From: Phoebastria nigripes
Taxonomy: Eukaryota > Chordata > Aves > Procellariiformes > Diomedeidae
Direction of reading: 5' to 3'
Assembly: GCA_035582835.1 (NCBI GenBank)
Contig: JAYKAV010002486.1
Span: 406,669-470,668 of the forward strand
DNA: 64,000 nucleotides
Made by a program: the position numbers and the translations under genes
Notes under the pieces: generated by a model
The model's database searches: none
The model's input: only the letters and a program-made list of their open reading frames with translations
What the model was told of the DNA's origin: nothing
Part shown: positions 47,601-62,600 of the stretch, piece after piece
How positions within the stretch are numbered: the first letter of the stretch is position 1
Layout of the letters: each line of letters opens with the position of its first letter

Positions 47601-50600
47601 ACTCACACTGGACTCTTTTCCTGAAAGTCTTGACTGTTGCATCAAGAAGGGTTACATGAATGTCAAGAGGAATGCTTACCAGCAATAAAGGAATGACAAA
47701 AATCATAGTTTTAGATTAAAAAAATATTTTCATGTATTTTGAAAGAATTTAATTAAATTACTTGGAGGCATGACTTCATTTTATAGTTATAGTTGAGTTC
47801 AGTAAAACACAAGAAAATATACTGGATGGCGTTTCTTTGTGGGCTCAATAGATCAAATGTTTTAGGAATTCTGTCCCTCTTCCAAATAATTTGAAGAAGA
47901 ACTAGATAAAATTGGCTTCTATTTTAATAATTGAGGGACAGACTAGGCATGTGGTTTTGTCTGGATTTAGTTAGAAATTACTGTAAACTTTTTAATCTTC
48001 TTTTACGGTTTTACAACATGACAGTAAAAGATACTGAATTTGTTTTAAGACACCAGCTTAACTAAGACTTAAATAGGTGGCTAAAGGTTAGCTGCTTATT
48101 CAGCACGCAATAATAACAGGCTAAATGATAGTTTAAGGTTTTATATGGGAAAATATAAATATGCAGATTACAATTAGTGAGACCTTCTTTAAATTTATTG
48201 GAAAAATAGCTTTTGTCTAGTTTCTGTGGGCAGTTGTGTTACATTTGCTATATAGATATCCCTCAAAATATGTAAGGCGGTGATTTCTTTGTCTAGCTTA
48301 TAGTTACTTGATCATTATCCTTCTCCTCTCCTTTTGGCCCCTTAGTATGTTGTCCTTCTAGTGTTGCTTAAAATTAGTCTAGAGGAACTTCTACCTGTGT
48401 AATTAGTTCATGCCACAGACCTAATTCTTTCTTCTCTGAACAGGAATATTTTTGCAGAGTAGAGCTTTCAGCCATATAGTATCTTTGAGGGATTTTTACT
48501 CGGCAAAAAGTAAAATGAAGTAAACTTTACAGGATGCATTGGTAGTGAGCTCTTAAGAGTTAAAACTCACAGTTTGGACCTGTAAAAATGACCATGTTAA
48601 CACTTGAGCTAGTTTTCTGTTCAGATATTTTGTCTTTTGAGAAGATCTAATATTTTTTCACCTGTTTTGGATATGTTAATTTTTTTTTTTTATGTACAAA
48701 GACTTCATATCTGAATAATGATACTTTATTTGGAGGAAATAACTAGTTGGTATTTTGATGTGATCTACTGAAAGAACCACTACACCTCTTCTGAAAGAAT
48801 GAGTAGATAAAAACCTCAAGATTATGTATAGATGCTAACATCATTATTGTTTTTGATTCATAATCAAAGCAACCAAATGTATATTTGCATTGTATGGTTT
48901 GCAAAGGTAGAAAAAATGAAATTATTAGGTCAAATGGGAGATTAGGTAGTCTTTTGCTAGATGAAGCATATAGTGAAAGTAAGAGGGGTAGTTTGGTCTG
49001 AAAGATGACTTGAGAATTTCATACAGTTTACAACACTCAAAATTCTTCTATTTTTTTCCTTATTCAGGGCATAACACTGAAAGAATTTGACAGATTATCT
49101 TTTGATATGATTTTGATGAGTCCTCCCTGTCAGCCATTTACAAGGTAGATATAGCACATTTTGGAGAAAAGTCCAGTTGTTACAGTATGTACTGTTAAAG
49201 GAGAAATGTTTTTGATGCTATGTGTGGTTCACCTGTGTATCTTTCTCTTCCTAAGCAACAATGTTGTAGCCCTGTTCACCGTGAGATTTACTGAAGTGGA
49301 AGAAATGCAACAATTTGAATCTTAATTCTTGATTAGATTTCTTGTAATGTATATTTTAATTCAGTTTAAATTAAGTAAGCTTCTTACGGCACCTATTTTG
49401 CATACTGTATTGTTCCTCTAACAGTGAAATTCAAAGATTTTGCTGTTTAGGAGTGCTTCCTTTCCCTTTAGATATCAATCTAATCTTTCTCTGGGCAACT
49501 CCAGAAGGAGGATTGGAATTTCTCACTTCTGCCTGAGACTGAGTGTAATCTGTTATTATTTGTACTTTGAAAATCGCACGTGCACACAAGTAGTTTATTC
49601 TGAGGAGTATTTCTATTTTAGCCAAAACTACCAGGTTAATGGCTTTGAAATGATTTTGTGGATGGTATAGAGAAATATCTTGCTAATCAAGAACTGAACT
49701 TACTGAGATGTTATTTGTCAGGTTAGTTTCAAATCCATATAGTTTGACAGCAGTGACCAGTGGAGGTAAGATTCTAGTAACTGTATTCATGCAAAGTAGT
49801 AGCTTCATGAAAAATTCTGTTGATGGTGATGAAACTGCTTGTGTAAGAAAGTATATCTCAATGAATGCTCTAAGATTAAAAAGAAATCCCTCCAAAGTGG
49901 TGCTGGTCTCTAAAAATGTATTTGTGCAAATCCATGATGTATATAGGAATCATTCCTTCAAAATTTTTTCTTTTATAATACCGTGGAAAAAAAAAAAATC
50001 TTTGCATGACTTAATTAATTTAGAGGCATGCTGAAGCTCTTCTGCCAAGGCTTTATTCTTTTTAAGAGCTAACACAAGTATAAGTTAGAGGAACACAGGC
50101 CTAGAATCATTATATTATGTTATCGTTTTTATAACCTACATGAGCTGTCCAGTTTAATGTTACAAAATTGGTTACAAAGTTATTCATATGAGGCTCAATT
50201 GTGCAAAATGGTGAGCACTGAGGATTTAATTCATAGAAATGATTTAATATATTCAATATAAAATAGCTGGGTATTCCCAGGAACGTCAGTGGGGTTTTTT
50301 TTGTTCTTTCAGAACAAAGTACGTTCAAGGGGTTTGCTGGACAAAACCAGAATGCTAAATGCTTTGCAGACTGGNGAGTGGGTTTCATTACTGAATGCTT
50401 CGATTTAACCTCACTGTGAGCTGATGGATTCCAGGGCAGACTTTCATTCCTTAGAGCATTTCTTAGGACACTGCCTCTGTGAGCAGGTCCTCATGTCTGT
50501 ACACAATGCTTTTGCAGAATCCCTTTTTGAAACTCAAAGCAAAAAGTGTCAGCATTCTGTAGAAAGATGTAAGTCAAATGTCATTGTGCTCCAAGTAATA

Positions 50601-53600
50601 TACAGGTTTTTCTTTATTCTTTCTTAGAATTGGCCTGCAAGGTGATGTATCCGATCCACGGACAAAGAGCTTTCTCTATATCCTTGATATTCTCCCAAGG
50701 TATAAATGAACTTCTACCTCAGTTCTTAAGCCTTTGATGTAACTAAGTAGGTGTTTTATATTGCAGCGAGACAAGTAATCTGTAATGTTTTACAGGGATA
50801 CTACTAGTATTGTGTTGTATTACTTGTTTGTTTTCACGTGATCATATGTAACTTAAATACTTGTATTTTACTAATGCCATTATCATCTCATAGTTACTGT
50901 ATATGCTTTCATTGTTTGGTTTTCTTTTTTATTGTGTGTCTGTTTAAACTGTGGCTATATCATAAATGAAACAAATTGAGTTAGTTATTTTCAGTTCAAC
51001 ATCAAACTTGCACTGACTTTATTTAGAAGCAGGAGAGGTAATATAATAGTTTGCTAATGGGCATCATGGAAACATGAAAATTGTTTGAAATACCAGGTTG
51101 AAAAAGCTTTGATTCAACATTTAGTCACCTTTTGAATAGGTAACATTTGAAAGAGTTTGTTTAAATATGTTATTGACTGCACAATACAATACATCTTCCA
51201 TCCCCTTCCGTTCTTTCTTGAAGTGTCTATTCTGTCTTTTTGGTGCTGCTTCTAGATATCTTGGGGCAGCTTGTGTATTTTTGGTTTGTAGTACAATCTC
51301 TTGTTTTAAGTAGTAATACTAAAAAATTTGAATAGCACTGCACTGTCTGAACAGTGCCCTTGTCTTTGTGTTCACCTATCATTTTTGCCTGGTCAGACCC
51401 CATTTCCTAATAAAATAGTCATAATTATTTGTATTATTTGTGCATTAAATTTTGAAACAGTAAATCCAAACAAAGTGGTTTTTGCTGACCTAAATTGTTC
51501 TTATTGAGAGTGTTAAAATCAGCGCCAGGTAATGCTTGTAGTCTTTTTTGGGAAGAGATGTATAGCACTGTAAGAACCCTTCCTGGGGAAGTGAAGCAAG
51601 CAGTTGCTTAGGGAGGTTATCCAGCAGAAATCTCTGCTTCTGGATTGAGATGTCCATTGGGCACCAACTGGCCTGAGCCTGAGAATTTGCATCGGTTACA
51701 GTCCACCAGACACTGACCTGGCAGTCCTGCTTCTGCTGGAGACTGAGACAGCTGCTCTCCAGATATTCTTTCGTTGGTTAATCTTGCTCTCAGAATTGGA
51801 GGAGGACGAAGAAAGGTCTGGCTGGCACTCTTTTTTTCTTAATTTTTTTATTTTTTTTTTAATGAATGCTGTCTGCACAGAAAGAAACCAGTACCAACAA
51901 CAGGCTTTCTTTCAAACTGCTGTTACTACTGCGAGAAGAGGGTCTTCATCCTTCTTCCAGAAACACCTTTTTTGCAGCCAGCAACATTAAAGGGGACCAC
52001 CTCTTTGCCCTTGTCATAAGCAGATAGAGAATACAGACAGAGAAGGGCTGAGTGGCTTGGCTGGGGTCACCTAAGAAATCTGTGGCAGAGAACACAAACC
52101 AGAACACAATACAGATTCTGTAGCCTAGTAAGTTAGACAATTAATAGGTAAAAAGAAATACTATTATTACTCCCCTGCTTCTAGCAGAGGCACAAAAATA
52201 GGGAGATAATGTGGGTTTCCAAAAGTTGCAAAGGATGTCTTTTCTGGAATAAGTAACTCAGTCCTCCAGACTGATCTTTCAAAATGGTAAATTAAAAACA
52301 GCAGATAGTGTCTAAGTTAATAATTTGTCAGAATAACAGTACCTTCCTTATCCTTAAGGGAATTCTGACCTCAGTATTCCTTTCCATTAAACTGAGACAC
52401 AGTTAAGAGGCTTGCTGCTTTTGAGACACTGTTGTGCATTAATATGGAAATGTTGCTTCTTGGTTGCTGTGGGCTTAGCTGGATAAAGGGCAGAAGCTTT
52501 TCCTTCTCAAAACCAAAGCTTTAGATACTGCAGGGCATATGTTTTTTGTCATGACTATGCAAAGGAGCTGGGCTTGGCTGTGGCACTTTATCTTAACACC
52601 CCATGAGACCCTGCTGACGTCCCTTATCTCCCTTGGGCAGGTTGTTTCTTGAGGCAGTACTTACTGTAAGCGGTCTGTAATATGTTCAAGATGGTGGCTT
52701 CTGCAGAGTTTCTCAGCTCCAATAGATTTATGTTTACTGAGATAGTGTTTGTGTGTTTTCTGGATATGACATATTTGCCAGACATTGAGCATGGAGTATT
52801 TCAGCCCAAAAAAGGGAAATTCTTAATATAGGAATTATCACTTTGCATTCTAAATTGGTACGGCATGCATTCAGTTTATGGAAACTGTAAAATAATTTCT
52901 CATCCCTTGGCTGCTCCTACCTTACGTTCAGCCTTTTATAATGACGTGTCGCTGAAATGAGGCTCAAAGATAGGCTGGGAAGACAAATATTAGAGATATG
53001 GCGAGGACAATTTCAAGATCTGGAAAGATCTGGGAAATCCTTGGAGCACCCAGGGGGCAAACAAAGTCTGACCTAAATGGTCCGGATACTGTCTGTTTAT
53101 CGTGTCCAAGCCATAACCCAGGGAAATGTAATGCTAAGACATCAAAGTGCTACTTTTACAGACACATTTGTAATGTTAATACCTGCCAAGTACTTAACAC
53201 ATACTCTTTGTATAGTGATTACTTGTCTTGTGATCTGTTGATCCTGTATGAGCTCTTGCATTTCAGGCTATGCTCTGGATTCATTAAGTAGGTGATGATG
53301 ATGTTGAGCATGGGTGAACATACCAACAGGTATATTCTCCATTCTTCTGCAGGGAATTTGGCTGCTGCTGCTTTTTTCAGTTCAGTATTTTTTTTTTCAC
53401 TATTATTTTTAGTATTTTTAAATTTGACGTAGTATCTTGTACATTTTCCAGTTTCTTGTGAAATGCTTTAGTTCTTTAATTCTTCATGTGAATGTCTTTA
53501 ATTGATGGTAGTTAAGAATGTGTTAAAACAAATTCTGCTGTGATTTGTACCAGTGGAAGTCCAAAGTCACTTACAGACTTAAATAAGCTACTGTCTGGTG

Positions 53601-56600
53601 GTGTTAGTATCCTGTTTCTATATGCTGTTCTGAGATCCCAACGTGTGGCAGACATATGTCTACATTAGCCTTACTAGAGAATTAATCGGTGCCAGGGAAC
53701 GTTCCCAGAGACTTGAATCTGAATCATCTATGCTTCTAAATTGTTAGAATGGTCCCTGGCACAGTTTGGGCATGTTCCTTTCTCTAGAGGTTTAATATGC
53801 GGGTTATGGAATGAGCCTATTTCCAGACCTCTGCACTGATCTTGCCAAACATCGTGCGCCTCCTTCCCCTCCCCCCCCATCAAAATGAAAAAGTTAAGTA
53901 TAGCAAATTGAGAATGTCTGCAGTTTGAGCTCTAAACATGTCGTATTTCTTAAAGCAATTAGATGAATACTGGTTCTGATGTGTTATCACTAAAGTTGAT
54001 GTGACATTTTGACATTGATTTCGGGTTTAAGGACTTTAAATCAAAATTTTTCTGTTCCGTGGCTAAATAGTGATCTTTTTTCCCCCGACAATTATCTTTC
54101 CTATTACAAACTCAATCTGTTGAATAATAAAATTAAGCTTTAGGAAATGAACAGTCGTAAGCATTTTCAGAAGTACATGCATGGGGTACAGGAGGGTACA
54201 GCAGTCCATCTGAACATAAGTGGGTTTTGTTGTTTTTTATAATTACCAGCAGTCCACATTTTTAATTCAGTTGGGAATGATTTGATCTAGGCAACCTTGA
54301 AAGTTGAGGTACATTTTTTTAAGAATGCTAAACTTTAACAGCTACCATCATGTGGAAATACTTTGATCTTTCTCGTAGCTAAATAAATCTGTGAATGAAT
54401 ATAATGTAGTTTACATCTTGTTACTCTGATTTGTTGATCTTTTTTTTTCCCTTGTAGGCTCCAGAAGCTTCCAAAATACCTACTTTTAGAAAATGTTAAA
54501 GGATTTGAATCCTCTTCTGCGAGGTAAAGTCTAATTTATGCAGGTTTTAGTTTTTAATAAAGGACATTTTCTTTAGAAGGGGAAGGCAGGGTTTTTATTT
54601 CCTAGAATTTTAAGTTAACAAAATAGAGTGAGATGGGACAGCTAGCAGCTGTGGGTTAAACATACTGTTTTAATTTAGGAATAAAAATCTTCAGTTGTGA
54701 AAGGAGCTTGCTAAATAACTATTTCTTTCTCTAAGCAGATAAAATATGTTATAACAAGTTGACTCCATTGATTTTTATTTGGTGATCCTGTGTCCTTTAG
54801 AAAGGGTCAATATTAATTTTCAAAGAAAAATAACAATAGGTATAGCACTCAGAGGTTTTAGGTTTTTATCCATGACAGGAGCTCATGGTATCTTGTGTTA
54901 AGATCACAGTACAGTATAGGGGCTTTCTTCAGTACCTTTGTTGATAGTAGATTATCACTGGTTCAGGGTTGCCATCCAATGGTCCAGAGGTACAGTATGA
55001 AGACTATATAATCTTTTTCTGAAATGTGAAAGAGGAAAGTTGTCAATAAGGTTACCTAATGAGAGCAGGAGCATTCTCCTCTCTTGTGGGCAAAGCAGGA
55101 GACAGGGGGTTGTGGTCTTCCTTCTCATTTCTTGCTGGAATAGAGTAGGATCTTTCCATAGCATTCCTTAAAGCACCAAGAGAGCAGCCACCCTGCATAT
55201 CAGGCTGCTTAATGAATGTGGCAGGCAGCTGGGAGATATGTTCAGCTCTCTCACTGGTTAAGCGTGCAGCAGTCCCCTGTGAACACTTTGTTGGAGGTGC
55301 AGGCTGCTGCTGTAGACCCTGCAATTCCCTAGGCTCTGCCTTGCTGGCCAGTGTTTGGAACAAGTTGTAGTTCAGAAAACACCCCAGTCAGAACGCTTGC
55401 TTTCTCTTATGATACTTGGGATGCAGTGTCACATACGGTGCTAGGTACAGGTCACAGCTCATGCTTTTTCTATAGTTTCAGCCTAGTGCAGTCTGCATGG
55501 AATCGAAAAGACAAATCTTTTTAAGATTTCTATTTCAGTGGTTTTCCATTGTTTATAAAGTACAGTCCTACCTCACTGTTATTATCAAAGTCACCAATTT
55601 TCATCATCCCTTGAGTTAGCCCTTTTGTTAAGCTTAGCTGATGCCAAGTGTGTGAACAGAGGGAAGTAGTGAGCTATTTGTAGTGGTTTTAATCTCCTGT
55701 TTTATAATTCACAATAAAGAGAATGTCTTGTCCTCTGATTAGTTTCCTTGTTGAGACACTATAAATACTCTCCTAGAGATGGGATATTTTTTGAAGGGGT
55801 GTTTGCACTGAAGTAGGTGTGAGATACCTGTGAATGTGTAATAGTCATTTTTGGCTACAGTGACACTGAACTTCGTATGTTGTCTCCTCAAGTTCAGAAA
55901 TGGATGACTTCCTATCTGTAATTCTCTGTCCAATTCTTTCACTGAATGTGCTGAATCTGTTGGTACTTAATGTGTTGCATTTAATGTGTTTTTATTTAGG
56001 ATAAAAAGGGGCCTAAAGGTTGTATGAAAGGAGTAATTGCTTTTTGATTCTTTTCACTGCCAGAAATGAACTTTTGCGAACACTAGAAACATGTGGATTT
56101 AAATATCAAGAATTTCTCTTGTCTCCAACCTGTGTGAGTACTAAAATTGCTCTAATATTATTTAACTTTTCAAACTGCACTAAGCCCAAGAACATTTGGA
56201 ATTGATCTATTGTATTAGGAAAGGGTCATGCCCAGAGCTGAAGATACTCTTCTGAATGAGAAAGCCATCTGGCATGATTTCTGATTTCTCATCAGTATAC
56301 TGGCATAATCATACTGCTGTTACTGTTCAGATTCTAGTCCCATATTGCTTTGCTACCATTTGATATTTTTTAAGGAGGCATGAATTTACACCATGACCAG
56401 GAAGGTGGTTTTCCCAGCAGGAGCCTCATTGCTTCAGAAGTGCTGATGCCTCTGAATTTCCCAGCACAGAAAATGCGACTGTGTCATTTGTGGGAGGAGG
56501 GGCTTTGTTTGCATGTTTCCCTGGCAACTGAAAAGAGAGTTGAGAGAGATTTCAGACTGTGCAAGACTAAATGGAATCAGTGAAGTACTGTATATGTCTG

Positions 56601-59600
56601 AGAGAAGCTGATAGAGGGTAGCTTGAAAACCAGTTGTGGTGCATTGTTAGATGTCTTATAATTCCTTGTTCAAAAAGGCAAGGAGACACCTTTTTGCTCT
56701 TTTATGGAAAACAGATAGTACCTGTCCCAAGAAATCGTGATGCATGTAATTTTTNTTCTTGCCTCGCATAAAAGTTTATTCACATTCCTATTCATTTACA
56801 GAGAAACTAAAAACCATGAGGTACAAAGAATAATTCCCTGCTTGTTTCCTTGAAAATACCTAGGTATGGAAGTTATAAGTGTTTAGGTATTATCAATTAA
56901 TACCGATATCCGTGAAGTCGCAAAATATATTAGTGTGGCATAGTTCTATTACTGTATATAATGGTAGATAACTTGTATGACACTGTAGACCACTTTTTCT
57001 CTATCACATGGACTAAAGGCTTGTGGATTTTGCTTACAGCTTGGCATTCCCAATTCTAGGCTGCGATATTTTCTAATTGCAAAGCTTCACCAAGAACCGT
57101 TTTCCTTTCAAGCTCCCGGTCAGGTGAGTCTATTAGCGTTACCTGAATTTGCTTTGTTTCATGAAGATTGAGGGTTAAATTTTCAGTTTAGTGGTGTGTG
57201 TTGAGGAATGGAGAGAGGGATAAGTGATATCAACAGAAAAGTTAAATTCTGTCTCTCTTTTTCAGCCTGGATACTGAGTTTTCTAAGGACTGCAATGCAT
57301 GCCAGTGGCTTAGATGGCTTTAAACAGTTGGGGGACAGGGGCTGATAGTGGGCTAGAAAACAATGCATTCCACTGCCTTTTTCACACCCTTGGAAAGGTC
57401 TTTTTGCAAAGGCAATTATTTGCGGCTGTTCCTGACATCATTGCTGGGAGGTCAGCAAATCTTGATGCTAACATTTCTTGAAACCTTCATGAAAATAACA
57501 TTGAATGGTTACTTGCTTTATTCTGAGCATCTCTGAAGGAATTTTTACTCACTGCAGAGTCTGCTGTCAAGTTGTTTATCAAATGCAGTTCTTTAATTTT
57601 TTCTCACAATTTGTTCTTAGATATTGACAAGATTCCCAGATCAGGATCTAGAAGATTTATTCAAGGACAAAGTGGGTGAAGCTAGTTCTTCCTTGTCATC
57701 TGAAGAGAAGAATCTGGATCCAAACATTGGTCCTGATTGCGGCAGCAAGAAGAGTTTACCGAAAGGGGCCTTTCTTTTTAAGCTTGAAACAGTAGAAGAA
57801 ATTGAAAGGAAACATGGTCAGGACAATGATTCCTCTATTCAAATGCTAAAAGATTTCTTGGAAGAGGAAAATGAAGAAATGAGTCAGTATTTCTTACCAC
57901 CAAAGTCCTTATTGCGCTATGCTTTCTTGTTAGACATTGTTAAGCCCACTTGCCGGAGATCCACATGCTTTACAAAAGGGTAAGTTGCAAAGAAGATGTC
58001 TTGCTGAATCATGTCCTGAAATTTTAAGTGTGTTTTTGCTTGTGTACTGTAAAAACAAGGAGAGCCATTTCATCAAAAAAANCCCAGGCCTCTGAAAAAA
58101 AAAATCTCCTTATATAGTGTGCTTCCTGGTCCAGTGGAATGCCAGCATGAGAATCTGTCTGGCAGAACATCATGTGCCCACTCCAAAAAGGCATTCACAA
58201 AAGACAGTGCTGTTTGTTGTTGACCTTCACAGAAGCTTAATTACCCCTGCGGAAATATGGTTCCAGTAGACTGGTATAGTACTGATTCATTAATGAATTT
58301 TTTTATATTGCTCAATGAAGTTACAAAGTGTCATGCATGACAGATCCATTCCTCATTAAAACTGTCTCCACTGTACATTTTATTGATTTCTTGGATTTTT
58401 CAGCTGTGTAGGCCAGAATAGCTGTGGATTGGCCATATGTCATAAAACCAGTTAGGTTGCTGCATTACAAATCATATTTGATGGAGCAGAACATCAGTGC
58501 TTTTCTGTCTGGTAGTTTTCTGGTTTGTACTTTGCAATTTTAAGTTTGACTGCCGGAGGTTGTTGAGTGTTCTGAAACCCCGCAGACAATCGGTCAGGAG
58601 CTTTTCCACTGAATGCATTTGTATTGGAAAACGCCAGTTGGAGCCTGGATGTTTGTGGGAAATGTTAATATCGGTGAATTTTTCAAATTAGATTGTTTTC
58701 TTGGAATTCTCAGAATGTTTCAGCAAAATGGCTTAGTTGATGAGTTAAAGCTAATTATAACTCCTTTTTTTAATTAGTAGAATTAGACTGCCAGATTGAC
58801 AGAGTTCCTGCAAATTTTGTGATTTCAACTTTTTGACAATAAAAAAAGCTGAGAAGAGAAAGAATTTCAAAAGTTCAAAATTTGTGCAACAGGAGAGCCC
58901 TTCCCCCAGGTCTCATTGACATATACCTTTTCTGTCCTCACTCTTTTGAGTTGTGGGGGAGTCAGCATCTCATGGGATCTGTTTCTTAAGTAGAATAGTC
59001 AAATAAAAACCTTAGGCCAGAATGATCTGTTATGTATCTCATGTATGCCTTAAGTGTCATCAAAAATAAATTGGCCACTTGCGGTTTCACTAGAATACGT
59101 CATGGTAGTTTGTGGTCACATTTATCAAAATCACACTGAAGGAGGCTCCTGAGTAGTTCATGTGAAGTCTTTATATATAGCGGTGGGAAATCTGATGCGG
59201 AACGTGACTGTTGCCCTTCTGCTGATGTGGAAGGAGCCAGGCCAGATAGTTGTGGTAGTTCTTCTTGGCTCAAAACGTAGGAATCTGATTTACCGTCTTT
59301 GTTCCCTTTTTTAAGAGCCTTTGGGAAGAAAGGTTTCCAGCATGGTTCTCAATGTGGTCATACAATTTGCAGCTCTGTATTGAGAGAAGGATTATAATTA
59401 CACCTCAGGCTTCATCCAGGACGTGTTCTGAGGCCAAGAATAAGTTGCTGCTGTATGTGTTCTAGGAGTTCTGTTTTTATGTTTCTCTGAAACATCAGAT
59501 TTAGGAAAGAGGACACTGAATGGAGCAGAACAGCACTCCAAGTAGTACAGAGAATCCCTCTGCTGAGGTGCCTGTCTGATGGCTTTCTTACAAGTCATAC

Positions 59601-62600
59601 TGATCATCAGCTTTGAGACTGGGAGAAAAATTTCCCTCAGTTCTGATTAATCTTCAGATATTTCCAGCAAGGTTCATGTGATGAGGATAATCTGGGTATG
59701 CCTTCTCCAGTCCTTGCTAATTCAGGGACCTCAGACACTGATACTTCATCAGTGTTTTTTGCCTTTCTGCCTTTGTCATACCAGTACGTCTTCTGAAAGG
59801 CTTTGGTAGAGTATAGGGCAAAATATAACGGCCTGTGATGCATGAGAGATCCTGTGTTCCCTTCTGACCTTGGACTCCTAGGCAATTGGAAAATGATTGC
59901 TGAGTTCCTTGACACTACAAACGCCATGGTTTCTCTTATGAGTATGTTTGCGGTGACTGAAGTTGTGAGAGGAAATTGTCCATTTTAAAGGACAGAGCAA
60001 ATGAAAACTACTTCTTTAGATACAATCATTCTGGACTTACTTGTAAGTTCTTGATATGCTATTGACAAGAGAAGCAATACCTTCTAAAATAGTGTAATAT
60101 TAGTTACAGAAACTCTCTCTAGCATTCTAGCATTGTGGAAATTACCTTTTTGTTAGTCATAATATAGGACACATTATACCCCGAAATAATATATTGTGTA
60201 TGAAACTAAGAGGTTTTTTTGAAAGCTTACAGAAATCAAGAGAGGGGAAAAAAATCTTGAGTCAGATAAAAATTTAAGACTGTAATTTCTTAAGCCAACT
60301 CTCTCATTATAACTGGTAATCAAATGTCAGAAAAATCAATGCATCACTTTTTACTGTGGCAAAAATTCCCATCTTTAATTATGTTCTGAGTCTAAGGTAG
60401 GAATGTTAATTTTTCTGTAGTCAGCAGCTGCAATAATAATTAATAACAATCCAGCTAACATTGGCCATCTGCTCACATTTGTGTTAAAAAACCAGCACCC
60501 CCCTGCCCCCAAACCACTTTTACACCAACTGGATTTTTTTTGTGAGGAGTTCTGTACTCTAGTGCCAATTATTTAGACTGGAGTATTTTATATAACATGG
60601 ATCCTATTAAAAGATTCTTTTCCCCCAATAAAACTCTAAAATATCACTTTGAAATTTATCGTCATTTATTTATTTATTTTGGCTCATATATTCATCTGAA
60701 ATACGATCAGATGCTACATAAGAAGATGATCAGGATTCCTCAGTGCTACGTGTGTTACATTGTTAAACGTGGTATTAGGGAATTTTCAGAATGCAACTAA
60801 CCAATTAAAGGTGACGTATTTACAACACAGTTCAATTCCATGTGTTTTTAATCTGTATCAGTGTTTAGGGCCTTTTGTTCTGATCCTAAGGAAGATTTGC
60901 AAGCACTTTATTTTAAAATGAGTGTTGCTCACTAATATTGGCAGAACTACTCGCAAGCTTTTCCAACTGAAGAAGAAATTCTCAAGATTGAGACGTACTG
61001 GGTCATTGTGTCTGTGCTGAAGGGAGACTATTCCTTTATTCATTGTGGAATTAGAGAGGCTTGAAACAAAAATTGTTCCAGTGCCTTCCTTTAGAATGGG
61101 CCCCAAATGGAGCAAAAGACCTTTATAACTGTCTTCACAGATGCGCAGATAAAACTAGAGAATAGTGTCTGTTAATGGTTGATGCAGACCACATCACTCT
61201 AATGCAGGGGATCTTCTGAAGTTCTTCCACTGTGCAAAAGCCATCTGTTGACTTGACTCAGTCTCTTTTTGTTCAGGATGTTCAAACACTATCATAGTTA
61301 GGCCAGCAGAGCATGTTTCTGAAAGCCCATAATTATACTTAAATGATAGCCTGGAAGAGACTACAGAGTAAACGTGTTGTTATGCAATCAGCCACAAAGC
61401 ATCCAAAAAAGCTATCATATGGTTTTAGAATGTAAGTTTGCTTACTGTTTAGTTCGATTTAATTTTTTTCTTTCTTTCTTCTTTTTCTTTCTTTCTTCTA
61501 CTGCTCTGCATAGATGCCTGGCCATCCCCCATCCTTTCCCTCTATGGAAAATCCACAAGCAACCAAAAGTTAAACCTGACTGAACCACTTTGTTCCTAAT
61601 GGATTGATATAAAAGCTGGAGGCTCACACTAATTGTTCTCCTTTGAATACAGAGAGCCGATTTGAACTCCTGGGGCCATTTGTCCTTTAAAACATTTTCC
61701 CTTAGTGTAAAATTGGTTTGTGCAATGTAGATGGCCCTTTCTGATGATGCTATGCTTTAATTCCTTGGCCTTGTATGGTTGCCTAGTTGCCTTATATAAG
61801 GCATTAGTGTGGATAAACCTTTGTGCATTGATTGCAGACTCATCCCCAGAGAGCATGTTCAGAGGCTACTGCACTCCAAGGGTTAGCATTGTTGATAACA
61901 AGGTCTTTTGCTTTATCTATCCAGGAGGCGATTTGTTAATCAAAGCAAAGGAACCTGAGTAACCTCCCTGCATCTTTACAGTTGTCAGTACTATGAGCTC
62001 CAATGAAAATACTAATTTAAGATTGTTATTGTTGTTGTTAAGGTATGGACACTATGTAGAAGGGACAGGCTCAGTTCTGCAGACAGCAGTAGATGTACAG
62101 GTAAGAATGTGTAGACTAACATATGAGAATGACTTGTTTTAAAACTTGNTTTTTTCTGTCTTCTGCTTTGTTGTTCTGAATATTATAACAAAAAAGCTTT
62201 TAAAACTACATTTTATGGCAACTGAGTTTCCAATTGATTTAGTTCACATTCCTAAACAACAGTTTATTTAAATCAAGATTATATGTGTGCCTCTCTCTGT
62301 GAAGAATATGAGTTGCTATTATTTTATTATCTGTAGTGTCATACAAAGGATTCACGGGGGTATGTGAAAACATTAAAAATTACTAATTCTATGGATAAAC
62401 TACAGTATAGTGTCGTGAATCTAGGGCCATTTTTTGTACACAGATGATCCAGTAAATATTGTCAAATGTTTTTAGCATGTTTGAATTTCAAAAGTATTAT
62501 TTATCTGGGAAGATGTAGTATTTTGAAAAATTCTACTGTTGATACTAAGTTCACCACAAAGTTGTGTTTTGGCAGTGGGGAAGGTGAAAAGAAATGTATT

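Larger units (their letters stand above)
47425..62042 (+). other. TRDMT1: TRDMT1 introns 2-8
   Basis: The introns are 47425-49067, 49145-50627, 50700-54457, 54524-56063, 56134-57039, 57124-57620 and 57980-62042. They are AT-rich with short homopolymers. Scattered short open frames resemble no known family and are treated as chance. A CT-rich simple repeat lies at about 61460-61500. Confidence 0.8.

Noticed and set aside
55052..55363. Minus-strand 103-codon frame in TRDMT1 intron 5
   Set aside because: It has a protein-like composition but no recognised domain or exon signals.
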